Positions 1-10,932 are shown, counted from the first letter of the stretch. The stretch is DNA of 64,000 nt from Pseudeuparius sepicola (GCA_963920635.1 OY987307.1:20661735-20725734), one strand, 5' to 3'. The notes: generated by a model not told the origin, from the sequence alone. Made by a program: numbers and translations.

Positions 1-2104
1 TATTTTAGTTTACCTATTTAGTTTATTATTTTATTGCTATTACGATTTCTTTTCTGGGAAGGAATACAAAATTAGAAGTCATGACGAGGTGATCAGGTTG
101 TGGCCAGTGTTGTCTCTACTGACGTTTTAAGATATCTAAATGCCAGATTTTTTTACGAAGAAATGAGGATTGTGTAGTAATTAGATAAAACTTCAATCAA
201 TTTTTATGGCATCGTCGAACAATTTTCAATATTTGTTTCCATTTAGTGGTCAGCCTATGAAATTTTTGTGGCATCACGATGTGCATAAAATAACTGCAAT
301 TAAAATCTAAAGGAAATAAATAAAAAATCGTGTATTAATCTAGTATTCTACCTTTTTTATATATCCAGTCAAAAATAAAGATATTATAGGTAATAGGTAC
401 AGGCGCGGCCCTTGAAATCGTTCCAGTACGTGCGGTCGCAAAGGAGTTCAACTGACAACGTTGCCATTACCCCTCCCCTCTCTCGCGGTTCGAAAGCCAG
501 CCATAACCTCAAAGGACTAAGTGACGGCAAATCTAACATCTTATTACGCGACATTGCCTTACGCGACATTGCCAGCTACAGTGCGAAAAACAGTAAATTC
601 GGCGTCGTTAGGTTAGCCTTAGATTGCCTGAATAATAGAGGAAAATCTTACAACCCTGCCCACGAACATTGGCGGCTTTTTTCGCAGAAGTCTTTCGACA
701 ACCTCGAATAGAGCCGTTCTAAAAAATCGAAGGAGGTGGTAAATCTCTTAATTGGGTGTCGTACTTTTCTCCGGTAGCAAAAAGAACTTCGAAAATCCGA
801 TATCTAAGAGAATTTCCCGATTCACGATTAACCACATTCGAGAAACGGGACGGCTGTAGGTAGAATCAACGAAACCGACGGAAAATCATCTGAAACCATT
901 CTTGGATATTGCGTGTTTTCTTATTATGTCTCGATTTTTCGGGGGCCCGGAAAGCATCAGAACCTCACCCGAAGAAGCTTTAAGAATTAAGTTAAATCAA
1001 AGTTTTGGTTCGCGGTCCACTAGAAGATTCTTCTATAGTAACACCATCATACTTATACCTTATTTAAATAATCCCACTTTAAAAATCAAAGAAATCCGCG
1101 TAATTTCAGTTACGTGAATCTCAAAACATCAAAAAACACTGTAATATTTTAAATCCATTTATGAATTATTATAATAATAATGCAGCCATTTAACCCATTT
1201 TGGTTGACTGGCGTATTGATGTCAGTCAATGCTATTTTCTACATAGGTGGTGCGAGGGAATGTAGGGGAAGTTTTGATTTGAGAAGCCGTAGAATTGGCA
1301 CAACGTTGCCGCACTTAAGTACCCGAAATTCTCGATTTCTTGCTCATTTCTCATACCTTGTGGAAAAATGTATGAGGCCGCGCCTTGTAAGTATCATAAT
1401 ATGTAATGAGGAACAGCTGTCAAGATGGGGAAAATGTGTTGTATTTTAACAGTGTTAAAATACAACGCAAATTTCATTGTTGTGTGAACATTTTGTTCTA
1501 AAATATATAATATTATGGCGACAGGCTACTTCAGCATGAACTGACAAATTTGACAGCGCACTTGTTATTCTTTTGGTATTCCTACTTATATTTTAATCAA
1601 TGAATAAGTAGTTATATTTATTTTTGTGCGATTTTGAACACATTGCATTTTTTTGTATCGGTTATAGAACAATATGGCTATTTTTCATTGAATGGGTATT
1701 CTGCCAACCAATATCCTAAAAAAACAGGGAGTTTTTTTGCTAAAACATGAAAATGAGAAGAATCGCGCATGCATCTATATAATATCAAAATTACCTATGA
1801 TAATATATTCCTTGTTAGATGGCATTGCTCAGCGCACCTAAACCTTTAGTTCTCCCAGTGGGGTGCCATTTTTATAGTCCAGGAAGCCATTGTGCATTTG
1901 TGTTAATGGCACTTAATATCAGATTAAACAATTATACCGTATTCTTGCAATAAAGGTTTTCATAAAGTATCCTATTTAATTAGAGATACAACTAACGTTA
2001 AGTTTTAATTTGTGCTTTATTTAAATTCGTTTTATTATCGTAATTATAGTTTGGCATGAAAATATAATTTTTAATAAATTAATTGGACATTTTTGCTAAT
2101 TCTG
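1..2104. other. non-coding stretch, no recognised gene
   Basis: No ORF here resembles a known protein. A GC-richer patch at about 400-900 stands out from the AT-rich flanks; inside it the 15-mer TTACGCGACATTGCC occurs twice in tandem (544-558, 559-573). A 13 bp perfect hairpin with a 3 nt loop (GTTGTATTTTAAC and its complement) lies at 1438-1466. Nothing else could be identified. Confidence 0.5.
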
Positions 2105-2539
2105 TTACGGGGGGGCACGTCGGTTCTCATAGTATCGGCGAATTTTCTCATTTGCGTCCCGAATTAACCTGCCATAGTTTTCCAGGGCGTTCTGCAACCC
2201 AAAAAAAGTTCCTTCGAAACGTGGATTAACGATATTGCTCCTTAATAGCTTTATTATAGTGTGATTTAATAATTTCCTACACTCATTGTCATTACTACGG
2301 TTTTCTATGGTTTTCGGTAGTACTTGAGCGAATGCTATCCTAGTTCTATCGTAAAAAGTCGGCCAAAGAGAGCAAATATTTAAAAACATTGCATTATGGA
2401 CTGAAACTAACCAAAGATATATATCCGATGCGAAATTGTCACTGCGTGAATCCATTTTGGACTGGTTTACTATTTTTAGGATTTCTGCACCTGCAAATTT
2501 TGTAACTTCATGAAAAAATATCGAAACTTGGTAAATCAA
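2105..2539 (-). CDS. unrecognised ORF of up to 144 residues
   Basis: This is one of the longer open frames not explained by a palindrome. The frame is open from an upstream stop, and the first true ATG is about 28 codons in (before DSRSDNF). The predicted peptide has a mixed, protein-like composition and a charged amphipathic C-terminal part (ALENYGRLIRDANEKIRRYY). I recognise no domain or family. No clear promoter, poly(A) signal or splice sites were seen, and the flanks are AT-rich. It could be a fragment of a mobile-element or viral gene, an exon, or chance. Confidence that it is a real coding remnant is low. Confidence 0.25.
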   Translation of the reverse strand: MIYQVSIFFHEVTKFAGAEILKIVNQSKMDSRSDNFASDIYLWLVSVHNAMFLNICSLWPTFYDRTRIAFAQVLPKTIENRSNDNECRKLLNHTIIKLLRSNIVNPRFEGTFFGLQNALENYGRLIRDANEKIRRYYENRRAPP

Positions 2540-2804
2540 ATCGAAAAAAGTCGTAATAATTATAACTCAATTGGGTTAATTACAATATCACAGGTATAAG
2601 GAAATTGACAGTTTGATTTTTTTTATGTTCGCAATTCTCTCGCTTATTTTTCTCCACATAGAAAAACGTAGAAAACAAAATGCTCATGAGAGAGCCGAAG
2701 GCCCTATGTAATTTTCTGAAACTATCTGAGTACGATTTTCTCCTATCTCTCAAAATAAACGTGTAAGCACTATTAATAGTTTTTCACAATTTTATTTTTT
2801 AATA

Positions 2805-3329
2805 TACAGTGTGTCCCCAGATTGAGTTCACATAAGGTGTAAATAACAAATAATGTTAGAGTTGAAATTTGAGCTTCTGGGAATCAGCCCTGCTTGGTTT
2901 GAAACTAATTTGTGACATAATATTACTTTCAAAAAGTCGCAAAGCTTTTTTGTAGGTTTTACGGCAAAATGTTATTGAGGAAACTTGTTCAGAATTAAAA
3001 AACTAAGTAGGCTTGCGAATTTTGTGTAGTTTTCACATCAAAATGTTATTAGAAAAATTTGTTCATAATAAAGAACTGGATAGGTGTGAAAAAATTTCAA
3101 AAGCCTAAGTTGCCTTAATAACATTTTGCCATAAAACTATAAAAAGGTTACTTTACTGGTGCTAGAAATAACTTTTTTCAAAATTTACAAGGCATACGTG
3201 ATTTTTTGAAAGTAAAATTATGTCACAAATTGGTTTCAAACCAAGCAGGATTGATCCCCAGAAGCTCAAATTTCAACCCGATTTTTTTGTTACTTACACC
3301 CGAGCTTACACCTTATGTGACACACTGTA
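2805..3329. mobile_element. MITE / foldback element, TA target
   Basis: A 525 bp element with long inverted arms. The left end reads TACAGTGTGTC and the right end GACACACTGTA, and homology continues for over 100 bp inward (for example GTTTGAAAC near 2897 against GTTTCAAAC near 3233). A TA dinucleotide flanks both ends (2803-2804, 3330-3331), as expected for Tc1/mariner-type insertion. It carries no transposase, so it is non-autonomous. Confidence 0.85.
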
Positions 3330-3331
3330 TA

Positions 3332-4075
3332 TAGTTGTATTTTTTATATATTTTTTTATAAGGCCATTGTAGAGCGATACCGTGAATTTACATTTTACCC
3401 AGCTCTTCTTGAACTTCCTTCTTCTTGAAGCATATCAATGGAAGAAGAAACTCCCAAACTACATAATCTACTAAAGATGCAGGTGCTGTATATGTATGTA
3501 AATCAATTACAATAACTAAAATTCTTCCAAAAATTTATCATGGCTACTTCTCGAACCGTCCTTATATACGTTAGTATTCATGGCGCTCGGGATGTGGCAC
3601 TCTGTATACGACTTAAAACAGTTAAAATAAGATTAAAAACACGGAAAACTAGTTCTGTATGTAATTCTGCCTGTCGACCGTGTGAATACGGCTAGAGAGC
3701 AGGACCGAAAAGTCGGCTTCCATGTTGATTTATTTAAATAATCGCGCTGAAAAACAGTTATAAACATCTTATAACATAATAAGGGGGATTTTTGCCGGCT
3801 GAATAATTTTCCAATTAAAAGATGAAAAACTGGACGGCGAGGTAACTGTCTGTTGGTGGATATCGATGCTCGGGCTTGAACGTTACCCGTATAGATTACC
3901 CGTGGCGTGACGTAATAATTTATCGTTATTAGCTTTATTATAGGGAAGCTCTTTGGGGATTTTTATCTGGCGGAAATACGTTGAGAGATCCTCTATTAAC
4001 TTCTATTCACGATCTGCCACGCGATTTTCCAGCATCGTATTTTAGAGTGCGCACGATGAAAAACGTATACTCACT
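3332..4075. other. non-repetitive stretch, candidate regulatory block
   Basis: No gene recognised. From about 3640 to 4060 base composition becomes more even, and TAAT/TTAT-type homeodomain-like words sit among GC-containing words. This texture differs from the transposon sequence around it. A regulatory role is inference only. Confidence 0.25.
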
Positions 4076-4085
4076 TCGAGAATGC

Positions 4086-4668
4086 ATCCTTATAATCTGC
4101 TGTTAGAAAGTAATAATAATTGTTTTAGGGTCAATTCGACTCAGGTCCTTCCTGGTACGCCTGTGCCTCTGAGAGGAATATAAGTTTCGATCTGGGAGAA
4201 CCCTATACACTTTAAACACTTTAAAATAGTATTGGCTCGATTGGCCTTAGATCAAGAAAGTTCATTTGTTAATGTTCAGGGTCCATATTATGATATTCTT
4301 CCTTGATGTAGGTTTTAACTAGCTGAGAGAAGTTAATCTACTATATATTATGATCTACTATAGGACCACAGAATTAATGGAAGGACTCTAGATAGAGAAA
4401 CTGGCCACACTTGAGAACGTGAAACAACAAAAAAAATCAGCACAACCACACAACACACGAGATAGGCAAAATATGTTTTGTGGGCAACACCTCAGATTTC
4501 ACCTTCGTTTGTGTCAGTCGCAACTGTTCTCTGGCTTTATCTTTTTTAATTTTCATTTATTGTTCGTTATTATTAGTATTCGTTCCTTAATATAGGTACA
4601 ATATAGTTTTCTGCTTGTGTTTTTTTTTTCGTTCAGTGATTAAATTAAAGGTACCCAAGAAATTTGAC
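4086..4668 (+). repeat. direct repeat A, copy 1 (pairs with 5307-5912)
   Basis: About 580 bp, repeated with small indels at 5307-5912. Both copies start ATCCTTATAATCTGCTGT and end CCCAAGAAATTTGAC. Copy 1 is also bounded by an exact 23 bp direct repeat (4076-4098 and 4669-4691). The two copies bracket the ribozyme-bearing inverted repeat, like the terminal direct repeats of a composite retroelement. No ORF in it is convincing. Whether it is an LTR-like repeat or a segmental duplication cannot be decided from one locus. Confidence 0.8.
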
Positions 4669-4781
4669 TCGAGAATGCATCCTTATAATCTTAAAAGAAA
4701 TGGCTTGTATCATATGGGAGAAAATGCTTTGGTAATTGGCAACACTAAACTAGTTTCCAATATCTAATAGAAATTTTGTAT

Positions 4782-4875
4782 GGGTCTTTCGGAGGTGTGC
4801 AGACCACGACAGGTACCTGTTTCGGGCTTGTTGGCCCTCATCAGGCAGACGTAGCGCACCTCAACCGAAAGACCC
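4782..4875 (-). ncRNA. hammerhead ribozyme motif, minus strand
   Basis: Mirror image of the motif at 5081-5175. On the minus strand the core CUGAUGA is at 4844-4838, followed by a GGGC/GCCC stem II, GAAA at 4823-4820, a short palindromic stem III, and the cleavage-site C at 4808. Predicted cleavage lies between 4808 and 4807. Every invariant core base of the hammerhead consensus is present. Activity is not shown by sequence alone. Confidence 0.8.
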
Positions 4876-5080
4876 AGAGTTTCTTGGCCTCCGTATGTAT
4901 GTTTCTTCTGGTTTTTCCACCGCGCCGCGCCGCTTTGCCGAGTTCTTTTTATATGTCGATCGACCGGTCGATATATACACACCCACATTGCTTTGGTTTT
5001 GGCAGTACCAGCTAGATGGCGTTGGATGGTAAATGCTCACCGCACTATACTATTTCCTATTCCACTTAGCCAACGAATCT

Positions 5081-5175
5081 GGGTCTTTCGGTTGAGGTGC
5101 GCTACGTCTGCCTGATGAGGGCCAACAAGCCCGAAACAGGTACCTGTCGTGGTCTGCACACCTCCGAAAGACCCA
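5081..5175 (+). ncRNA. hammerhead ribozyme motif, plus strand
   Basis: Type I layout. The outer stem I helix is GGGTCTTTCGG (5081-5091) pairing with CCGAAAGACCC (5165-5175), with GAGGTG (5094-5099) pairing with CACCTC (5159-5164). The core CTGATGA is at 5112-5118. Stem II is GGGC (5119-5122) with GCCC (5129-5132) and loop CAACAA. GAAA is at 5133-5136. Stem III is very short and self-complementary (about 5136-5147), giving the conserved A15.1-U16.1 pair, then C17 at 5148. Predicted cleavage is between 5148 and 5149. Very short stem III is known for ribozymes of Penelope-like elements and retrozymes, which often act as dimers. Confidence 0.85.
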
Positions 5176-5306
5176 TACATAATTTCCGTTAGATATTGGA
5201 AACTAGTTTGGTGTTGCCAATTACCAAAGCATTTTGTCCCATATGCCACAAGCCATTTCTTTCTTTTAAAATTATAATGGGGGACACTAAATATTCATTT
5301 TGTTTA

Positions 5307-5912
5307 ATCCTTATAATCTGCTGTGAGAAAGTAATAATAATTGTTTTAGGGTCGATTCGACTCAGGTCCTTCCTGGTACGCCTGTGCCTCTGAGAAGAAT
5401 GTAAGTTTCCATCTTGGAGAAAACTGTACACTTTAAACTAGTAGTGGCTCGATTGGCCTTAGATCAATAAAGTTCATTTGTTAATGTTCAGGGTCCACAG
5501 GATCTTCTTCCTTGATGTAGGTTTTAACTCTTAACGCTCATAGAAGCTTTATAATGTCTTTCGTTGCTGAGAGAAGTTAATTTACTATAGGATCTACTAT
5601 AGGACCACAGAATTAATGGAAGGACTCTAGAGAGAGAAACTGGTAGCCACACTTGAATACGTGAAATAACAAAAAAATCAGCACAACCACACAAAACACG
5701 AAATAGGCAAAATATGTTTTGTGGGCAACTCGTCACATTCCACCTTTGTTTGTGTCAGACGCAACTGTTCTCTGGCTTTATCTTTTTTAATTTTCATTTA
5801 TTTTGCGTTATTATTAGTATTTGTTCTTTAATATACGAGGAGGTACAATATAGTTTTCTGCTTGTGTTTTTTTCGTTCAGTGATTAAAATAAAGATACCC
5901 AAGAAATTTGAC
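5307..5912 (+). repeat. direct repeat A, copy 2
   Basis: Second copy of the ~580 bp repeat at 4086-4668, in the same orientation, with scattered substitutions and indels (for example GGTCGATTCG in place of GGTCAATTCG). It ends at the same AAGAAATTTGAC. The divergence suggests an old duplication. Sequence from 5913 to 6216 holds nothing I recognise. Confidence 0.8.
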
Positions 5913-6405
5913 GTTGGTGTTTTTTCGTAAATTAATAAACTAACTATAAAACTGTTAGTTTTCTAAAAGTGTTTATATTCAAAATGCTAATGAAAAACGT
6001 TCCCGACAAATTTGTACATTATATTGCGCGTCTTTGTCATACTTATTGCCAAGGTGAAACCTACTTCTCCCTGTCTAGAATTGGCTTTCTGAAACATAGT
6101 GAATATGCGTCCCTTATATATGCAACTTCCACAATACTTATTAATTGGACGACTAATATGTCTTTTCAGTAACAGTCAGTAAAACTGCAGTACTATGAGA
6201 TAAAGTAGGGATTCCATTGTTGAAGTTAAGTTTTTTCCGGGTGGATCCTGCGTCAGCGAAACTTCTCGTTCCAAGCTTTCGTCCTCGATTGCACGGGGCA
6301 TCCTCAGGGCGCGACGATCACACTGAGACTGATAATTGTTATATTACCTGTGATGGTATTTATAGGAAAACGGAAATGGAGGGAACAGGCGAAAATGCGA
6401 GAAAA

Positions 6406-6875
6406 TTAATGATATGATATTAAGATGTGATTGGTTTGCCGCGTATTTGTGAAAAACGCGGGCCAACAACTGTGTAAAAATAAACCCTGATCACGGTTTA
6501 GATTATTAGGATGTTTACGGATTTCAATGGATTCAAGCATTTTTCTTTGCATGGGATGGGCCGATTTTGATAGGATCTTAGTATCACTAAGCAAGGCTTG
6601 GTGCCCCATGTCCAGATAATGTTCGACAAGTGCAGAATGGCCCGGTTGACGCAACCGTATTCGCAACGTTCATGCTCTTTAACACACGTTGATACAGTAC
6701 GTCCGGTTTCTCCAATATACACACTTGTCCATGGCATACGATATACACCACTCGCACCCAATAGTATAATATCCTTAATTGGTCGGTAATATTGGGATCT
6801 TGTTAGTATGTTATGTCGATTTAGAATTTTGGAGATGCGATCGGTTATGTTATGGATATAAGGAAGGAAAGCCAT
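6406..6875 (-). pseudogene. PLE GIY-YIG endonuclease remnant
   Basis: The minus-strand frame starting at 6875 contains SGVYRMPWTSVYIGETGR followed by VKEHERC, matching the GIY...YIG core of the endonuclease domain at the C-terminus of Penelope-like reverse transcriptases. The downstream part (RLRQPGHSALVEHYLDMGHQ, then QRKMLESIEIRKHPNNLNRD) continues in another frame beginning near 6666, so at least one frameshift separates the halves. In an intact element this domain cuts target DNA for retrotransposition. Confidence 0.8.
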
Positions 6876-7047
6876 AGTGGTCGGCGGGTCATTTACGGAC
6901 TGTTAGTAGAGCGCTGGATACTATGATTATATAATAATTGTTGGCAAGTAGAACATTAGTCAACATTAACATTATCAAGATTGTCAAGATTGGAGAGCGA
7001 TATTGCTCGATGGCTCGATAAACTAAGGAATTAATAACAGATTGTTT

Positions 7048-7221
7048 TTAGGATGAGTGGTGATGGGAGAAACCATTAAAGTACCTATCTGTATGTTTTG
7101 GTTTCCGGTAGACCGAGTGTCCTAGAGAACCATCGATCCTCCGTGAGACCAACACATCCAGGAAAGGAAGAAAACCGTCCTTTTCTACCTCAATGGTGAA
7201 CTTAATTTTTTCTGCAGGGAG
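7048..7221 (-). pseudogene. PLE reverse transcriptase thumb remnant
   Basis: The minus-strand frame from 7221 to a stop at 7048-7050 contains [20 protein letters not shown] and then [20 protein letters not shown]. This is the conserved block after the catalytic palm in Penelope-like RTs (FLDV, YRKPTHTDRYLN). The frame has no start codon and breaks at both ends, so it is a fragment of the element continuing into the GIY-YIG remnant. Confidence 0.8.
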
Positions 7222-7654
7222 TTAAGGTTGCGTCAACCGGGACATTATCTGGACACGGGGCACCAAGTCTTGCTTAGTGGTACTAAGATCCTATATCCAA
7301 ATCGGCCCATCCCATCCAAAGAAAAATTATTGAATCCATGGAAATCCTTAAACATCCCAATACTCTAAATCGTGATCAGGGTTTATTTTTACATAGTTGT
7401 TGGCGCTCGTTTTTCACAAATACGCTGCAAACCCACCTTATTACATTATCATTAATTTTCCCGCATTTTCGCCTGCATGTTCCCTTCATTTTCGTTTTCC
7501 TATTAAATACCATCACAGGTGATAGAACAATCACTAATCAGTCTTAATGTAATCGTCGCACCCTGAGAATGTGCCGTGCAATCTAAGACGAAAGCTTGGA
7601 ACGAGAAGATTCGCTGACGCAGGATCCATCCGGAAGAAACTCAGATTCAACACA
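7221..7654 (+). mobile_element. inverted second copy of the PLE 3' end
   Basis: Reverse complement of roughly 6217-6660: shared blocks include GGTTGCGTCAACCGGG near 7227, the KHPN..NRDQG coding stretch near 7346-7384, and CGAAAGCTTGGAACGAGAAG near 7591. About 20 bp near the start and several smaller pieces are missing. The two copies are head-to-head, with 3' ends facing outward. Confidence 0.8.
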
Positions 7655-9781
7655 TTCTGTCTGTAGAAGTTTCCAATCAAGATTAAGAGCTGTTTGTTCA
7701 TGAATGTGGAATGAATGGTGATAGTGATATCAACATTTCTTTGGAAGGTAAAAGCTACGTTGATGATAATGTTCTCAACCCGCTAGGAACTCTTCTGAAG
7801 GAAATAAACAGAAATTTAGGGGTGGCAAGTTAGAGAGAACATTATCTGGAATGAACCAGAAACATGTTTTCTGCTACATCAACAGCAGCGAGCATCAAGA
7901 AACTGCATAATTGATTCCTTAGGAAATTCATATCCGCAAAGTATTTTCAGTAGTCCTGGAAAAAACTTTCAAACATGAACCCATAATTTGTAAACTGTTT
8001 CGACCTGCAAACTTCAATAGAGGAAAATTGGGTATTTGATAAAACCTTGAGGTTGGATCCAAAGCTATTGTCCCTTGGTTAACTGGACTTAAGCAGTGCT
8101 AGATTGTCGACTATTTATTGTAGGTAGATACGCACACCGTAGAGATTTCACAACTTGCTCTTTTGACACTTAAGGCGTAGGTATCGCGTCGGCATTATTC
8201 TCCTAAATCGCAATTCCCTGTCAATTTTCCGCTAATGCCGGTCATTGCTATATTCGTTTTCGCCTATAAGGGAAATATCAGCGCTCCAAATACGAGATCG
8301 AATCCGAAACAATACCCGCAGGACCACAAACAAAACAAAAGGCGGCATAGCGAACGTGCGTGTTGCCACTGTACGTTCGTTTAAAATGGTATTCGGTTAT
8401 TATTTACTTAAGCGCTGTTAATGGTGTTAATATGGGTTTTGAGTAGGTTCTTAGCACTTGCAATGAGGCAAAACGCTCAAATTTTCCAAGGTGTCAATGT
8501 AATAATTCATATTACACGTGTATTGAAGTGTTGGCATTGGAAGGTTTACTTTTTTCCATCCATACAAAAATACTACGAATGAATTGATTTTCACTAAAGT
8601 CCACTTTTCTTTTTCAGTCATCTTGAGAAACCGAACCACGTTGACTTTCATCCCATTTTCAGTTTATTCAAGCAACTTCATGTCGTGCAATTTGCAGTTC
8701 TCTTAGTTACACTGTTTATAAGCATGGGTAGAAGATCTGACTGAGTTTTAAAGTTTATCTTTCTTGCGCAGTGGATTCTTAAATAAGTCTATAAGCAGAC
8801 ACTTGAAAAAAAGGCAAACTACATAGGTACATCGGAAAAGCGAGCCTTGGTAATCTAGAACCTCAAAATTTGCATTGTGGTGGTTTTAAATGGAGGTACT
8901 GTAACTAGGTATATGAAAATAGCGTCGGCAATATGTGAACCAGCCGTGATTAAATATTAGAAAGTCTTGTCTTCTGTTGGTGCTGAGGTCCTGCAGATAA
9001 AAACGAGGTTTTGTAAGTTAATGCAGATCACGAAAAAACTTATTTCGCCTTCCTGTTTTCTATGCACATACAAACAAGTCTGAGGTAGATAATGGTGAAT
9101 GTGAAAATATTAAAATATACTTAATAGCAACTCCGTGGCTACAATTAAATACGTTATGGCTTTTAAGCGAACAGTCGCAACCACGAGTAACGTGAGCTTA
9201 TAAACATTAATTTTTCTCCTAGGTTGGAGTATTGTGAGGGTAAAAATTATTATTATTATTATTATTATTATTTATATATTTTCTTTTGCCAAAACATTTT
9301 AGTTGATAATTCAAATTCATACCTCGTCATAAGAAAGCACTAGGTCACTATGTATACCTTGTTTTTATTTACAGCTTATAAGTAGATATGTTTAGTTTTG
9401 TCGATCCTATTCCTGCAAATACAATTATTTTAAGTTAACAAATTACGAATGATTATTATCATGCAAAATAACTGATTTAGGTTGGGGTTGTGTTTAAGCA
9501 ACATTTTGCTATACAGAAATAGGTTTTCGTTTCATAATTTTTGCTACTTCTATCAATCAGTTGAAAATGATCTTTGAAATCCGATTCAAAACATTAATTT
9601 TTATTCCACTTACCTATTATTATCTGTGGGCAATTAATCTCATAAAGTGAGGATGTTATGTTCCTGGTGATATTTTAGATGCTATAATAGTCAAGATTGT
9701 CACAAGGACATAACAGAAGTTATGCCCTTCTTTATTTATTCTTATTATTCCTTACAGTCAAAAAATATATTATATAACGGT
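7655..9781. other. no recognised gene
   Basis: AT-rich sequence without supportable genes. The only distinctive item is a TTA/ATT trinucleotide microsatellite at about 9246-9272. The short frame at 8451-8651 (minus) is not recognisable. Confidence 0.5.
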
Positions 9782-10932
9782 GTGACCCATTCTGATGTTG
9801 GACACCCTCATAAAATCTGTAATTTGTGTCCGATTTTTGCCGGCTTTTTTTCAAAAAATAGATCACAAAAAACTCTATTTTGGCGCAAAATTTCAGATCT
9901 TAATCTCAATTTTCAAGACGAAAACCCTTTAGCGATTTTTTTATTTAAAATCTGACAACACAGCGTTAATCAGGACACCCTGAAACCCCCATATACCAAA
10001 TTTGAACAAAAAAATACACAGGGAGTTCCATTCTGCAGGGTGTCAAAGTTGAGCAAAATAGGAATTTTACAGGCATCTGGCGAGTCAAGTGTGCCATGGA
10101 ATTACTTCAAAATAGTTGGATGGTCAACAGGACCACTCACTGTGTTGATGTACAAAGATTCAATACAAAAATATACAGGGTATTTTTCTTTGGACCATCT
10201 AAAAATGCTGAATTTTTATGAACCTTTATACGGGTCACGAGTGCTGTGGAATCATTGAAAAAATATTGTTAAACACAAAAGTAATATATTTCTTTACAAA
10301 ATGCCAACTAACAAATAAAAACAATTTAAATTATTGGACCTTTCTCAACAAAGTCACTGTTTAAGATTATAAATTTTCTGTGCGTTTCCTGTTGTGGCAC
10401 ATCAGCCACCTTAACTGATATGAACTTACTGACTGGCAGGCTTCTGTATTTTTTCGATTTAATTCGTTTATAGTGTGTGGAGCGGTTTTGATTTACTCGA
10501 TTTTTGACCCGTATAAAGTTCCAAAAATTCAGTAATTTGAGATGGCACAGATAAGAACCATTCAACTGTTTTGAGGGGATTCCATGGCACACTTGACTTG
10601 GCAGATGACTAAAATTCCTATTTTGCTCAACTTTGACACCCTGCAGAATGGAACTCCCTGTGTATATTTTGTTCAAATTTGGTATATAGGGGTTTCAGGG
10701 TGTCCTGATTATTGCTGTGTTGTCAGCTTTTAAATAAAAAAATCGCTAAAGGGTTTTCGTCTTTTTTTTTTTACTAGAAAAAAATTCATAGTAGGCCTTG
10801 AAAATTGAGATTAAGATCTGAAACTTTGCGTCAAAATAGAGTTTTTGTGATCTAATTTTAGAAAAAAAAGCCGGCTAAAATCGGACAAAAATTACAGATT
10901 TTATGAGGGTGTCCAACATCAGAATGGGTCAC
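9782..10932. mobile_element. large foldback DNA element, family F copy 1
   Basis: About 1.15 kb, almost wholly inverted arms: 9782-10235 matches the complement of 10505-10932, from GTGACCC at the left to GGGTCAC at the right. Shared blocks include CTGCAGGGTGTCAAAGTTGAG (left, near 10034) and its complement near 10629. The centre (10236-10504) is shared with the copy at 61474-62691. The minus-strand ORF 10326-10676 ends in a stretch (VKVADVPQQETHRK) also found in that copy. By hand count the differences there are mostly amino-acid replacing (about 10 replacing, 3 silent), so I see no coding constraint. Confidence 0.85.

Larger units (their letters stand above)
4691..5269. repeat. long inverted repeat carrying two hammerhead ribozymes
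   Basis: The left arm (4691-4877) and right arm (5079-5269) are near-perfect reverse complements separated by a 201 bp spacer (4878-5078). A transcript of either strand would fold into a ~190 bp hairpin. Open frames at 4776-5015 (+) and 5037-5249 (-) share the same peptide only because of this symmetry, so they are not genes. Confidence 0.9.
6217..7221 (-). mobile_element. Penelope-like retroelement remnant, minus strand
   Basis: Reading leftward from 7221: a reverse transcriptase thumb remnant, a GIY-YIG endonuclease remnant, then a 3' untranslated region ending near 6217. The 3' region contains CTGAGGA followed by GAAAG on the minus strand (about 6313-6279), reminiscent of a hammerhead core but without a convincing stem II. 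Frameshifts and stops show the copy is dead. At 7221 it meets an inverted copy of its own 3' part. Confidence 0.8.

Noticed and set aside
4776..5249. ORFs 4776-5015 (+), 5037-5249 (-) and 4764-4988 (-) as genes
   Set aside because: They are mirror frames of the ribozyme-bearing inverted repeat and share peptides only by symmetry.
6270..6320. Functional hammerhead in the minus-strand PLE 3' region
   Set aside because: CTGAGGA and GAAAG are present, but stem II closing pairs are mismatched; at most a relic.
9246..9272. TTA microsatellite as a notable signal
   Set aside because: An ordinary trinucleotide repeat in AT-rich DNA.
9722..10676. ORFs inside the 9782-10932 element as a conserved gene
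   Set aside because: The shared stretch with 61474-62691 shows mostly replacing differences and lies in non-autonomous foldback DNA; no purifying selection is visible by hand count.
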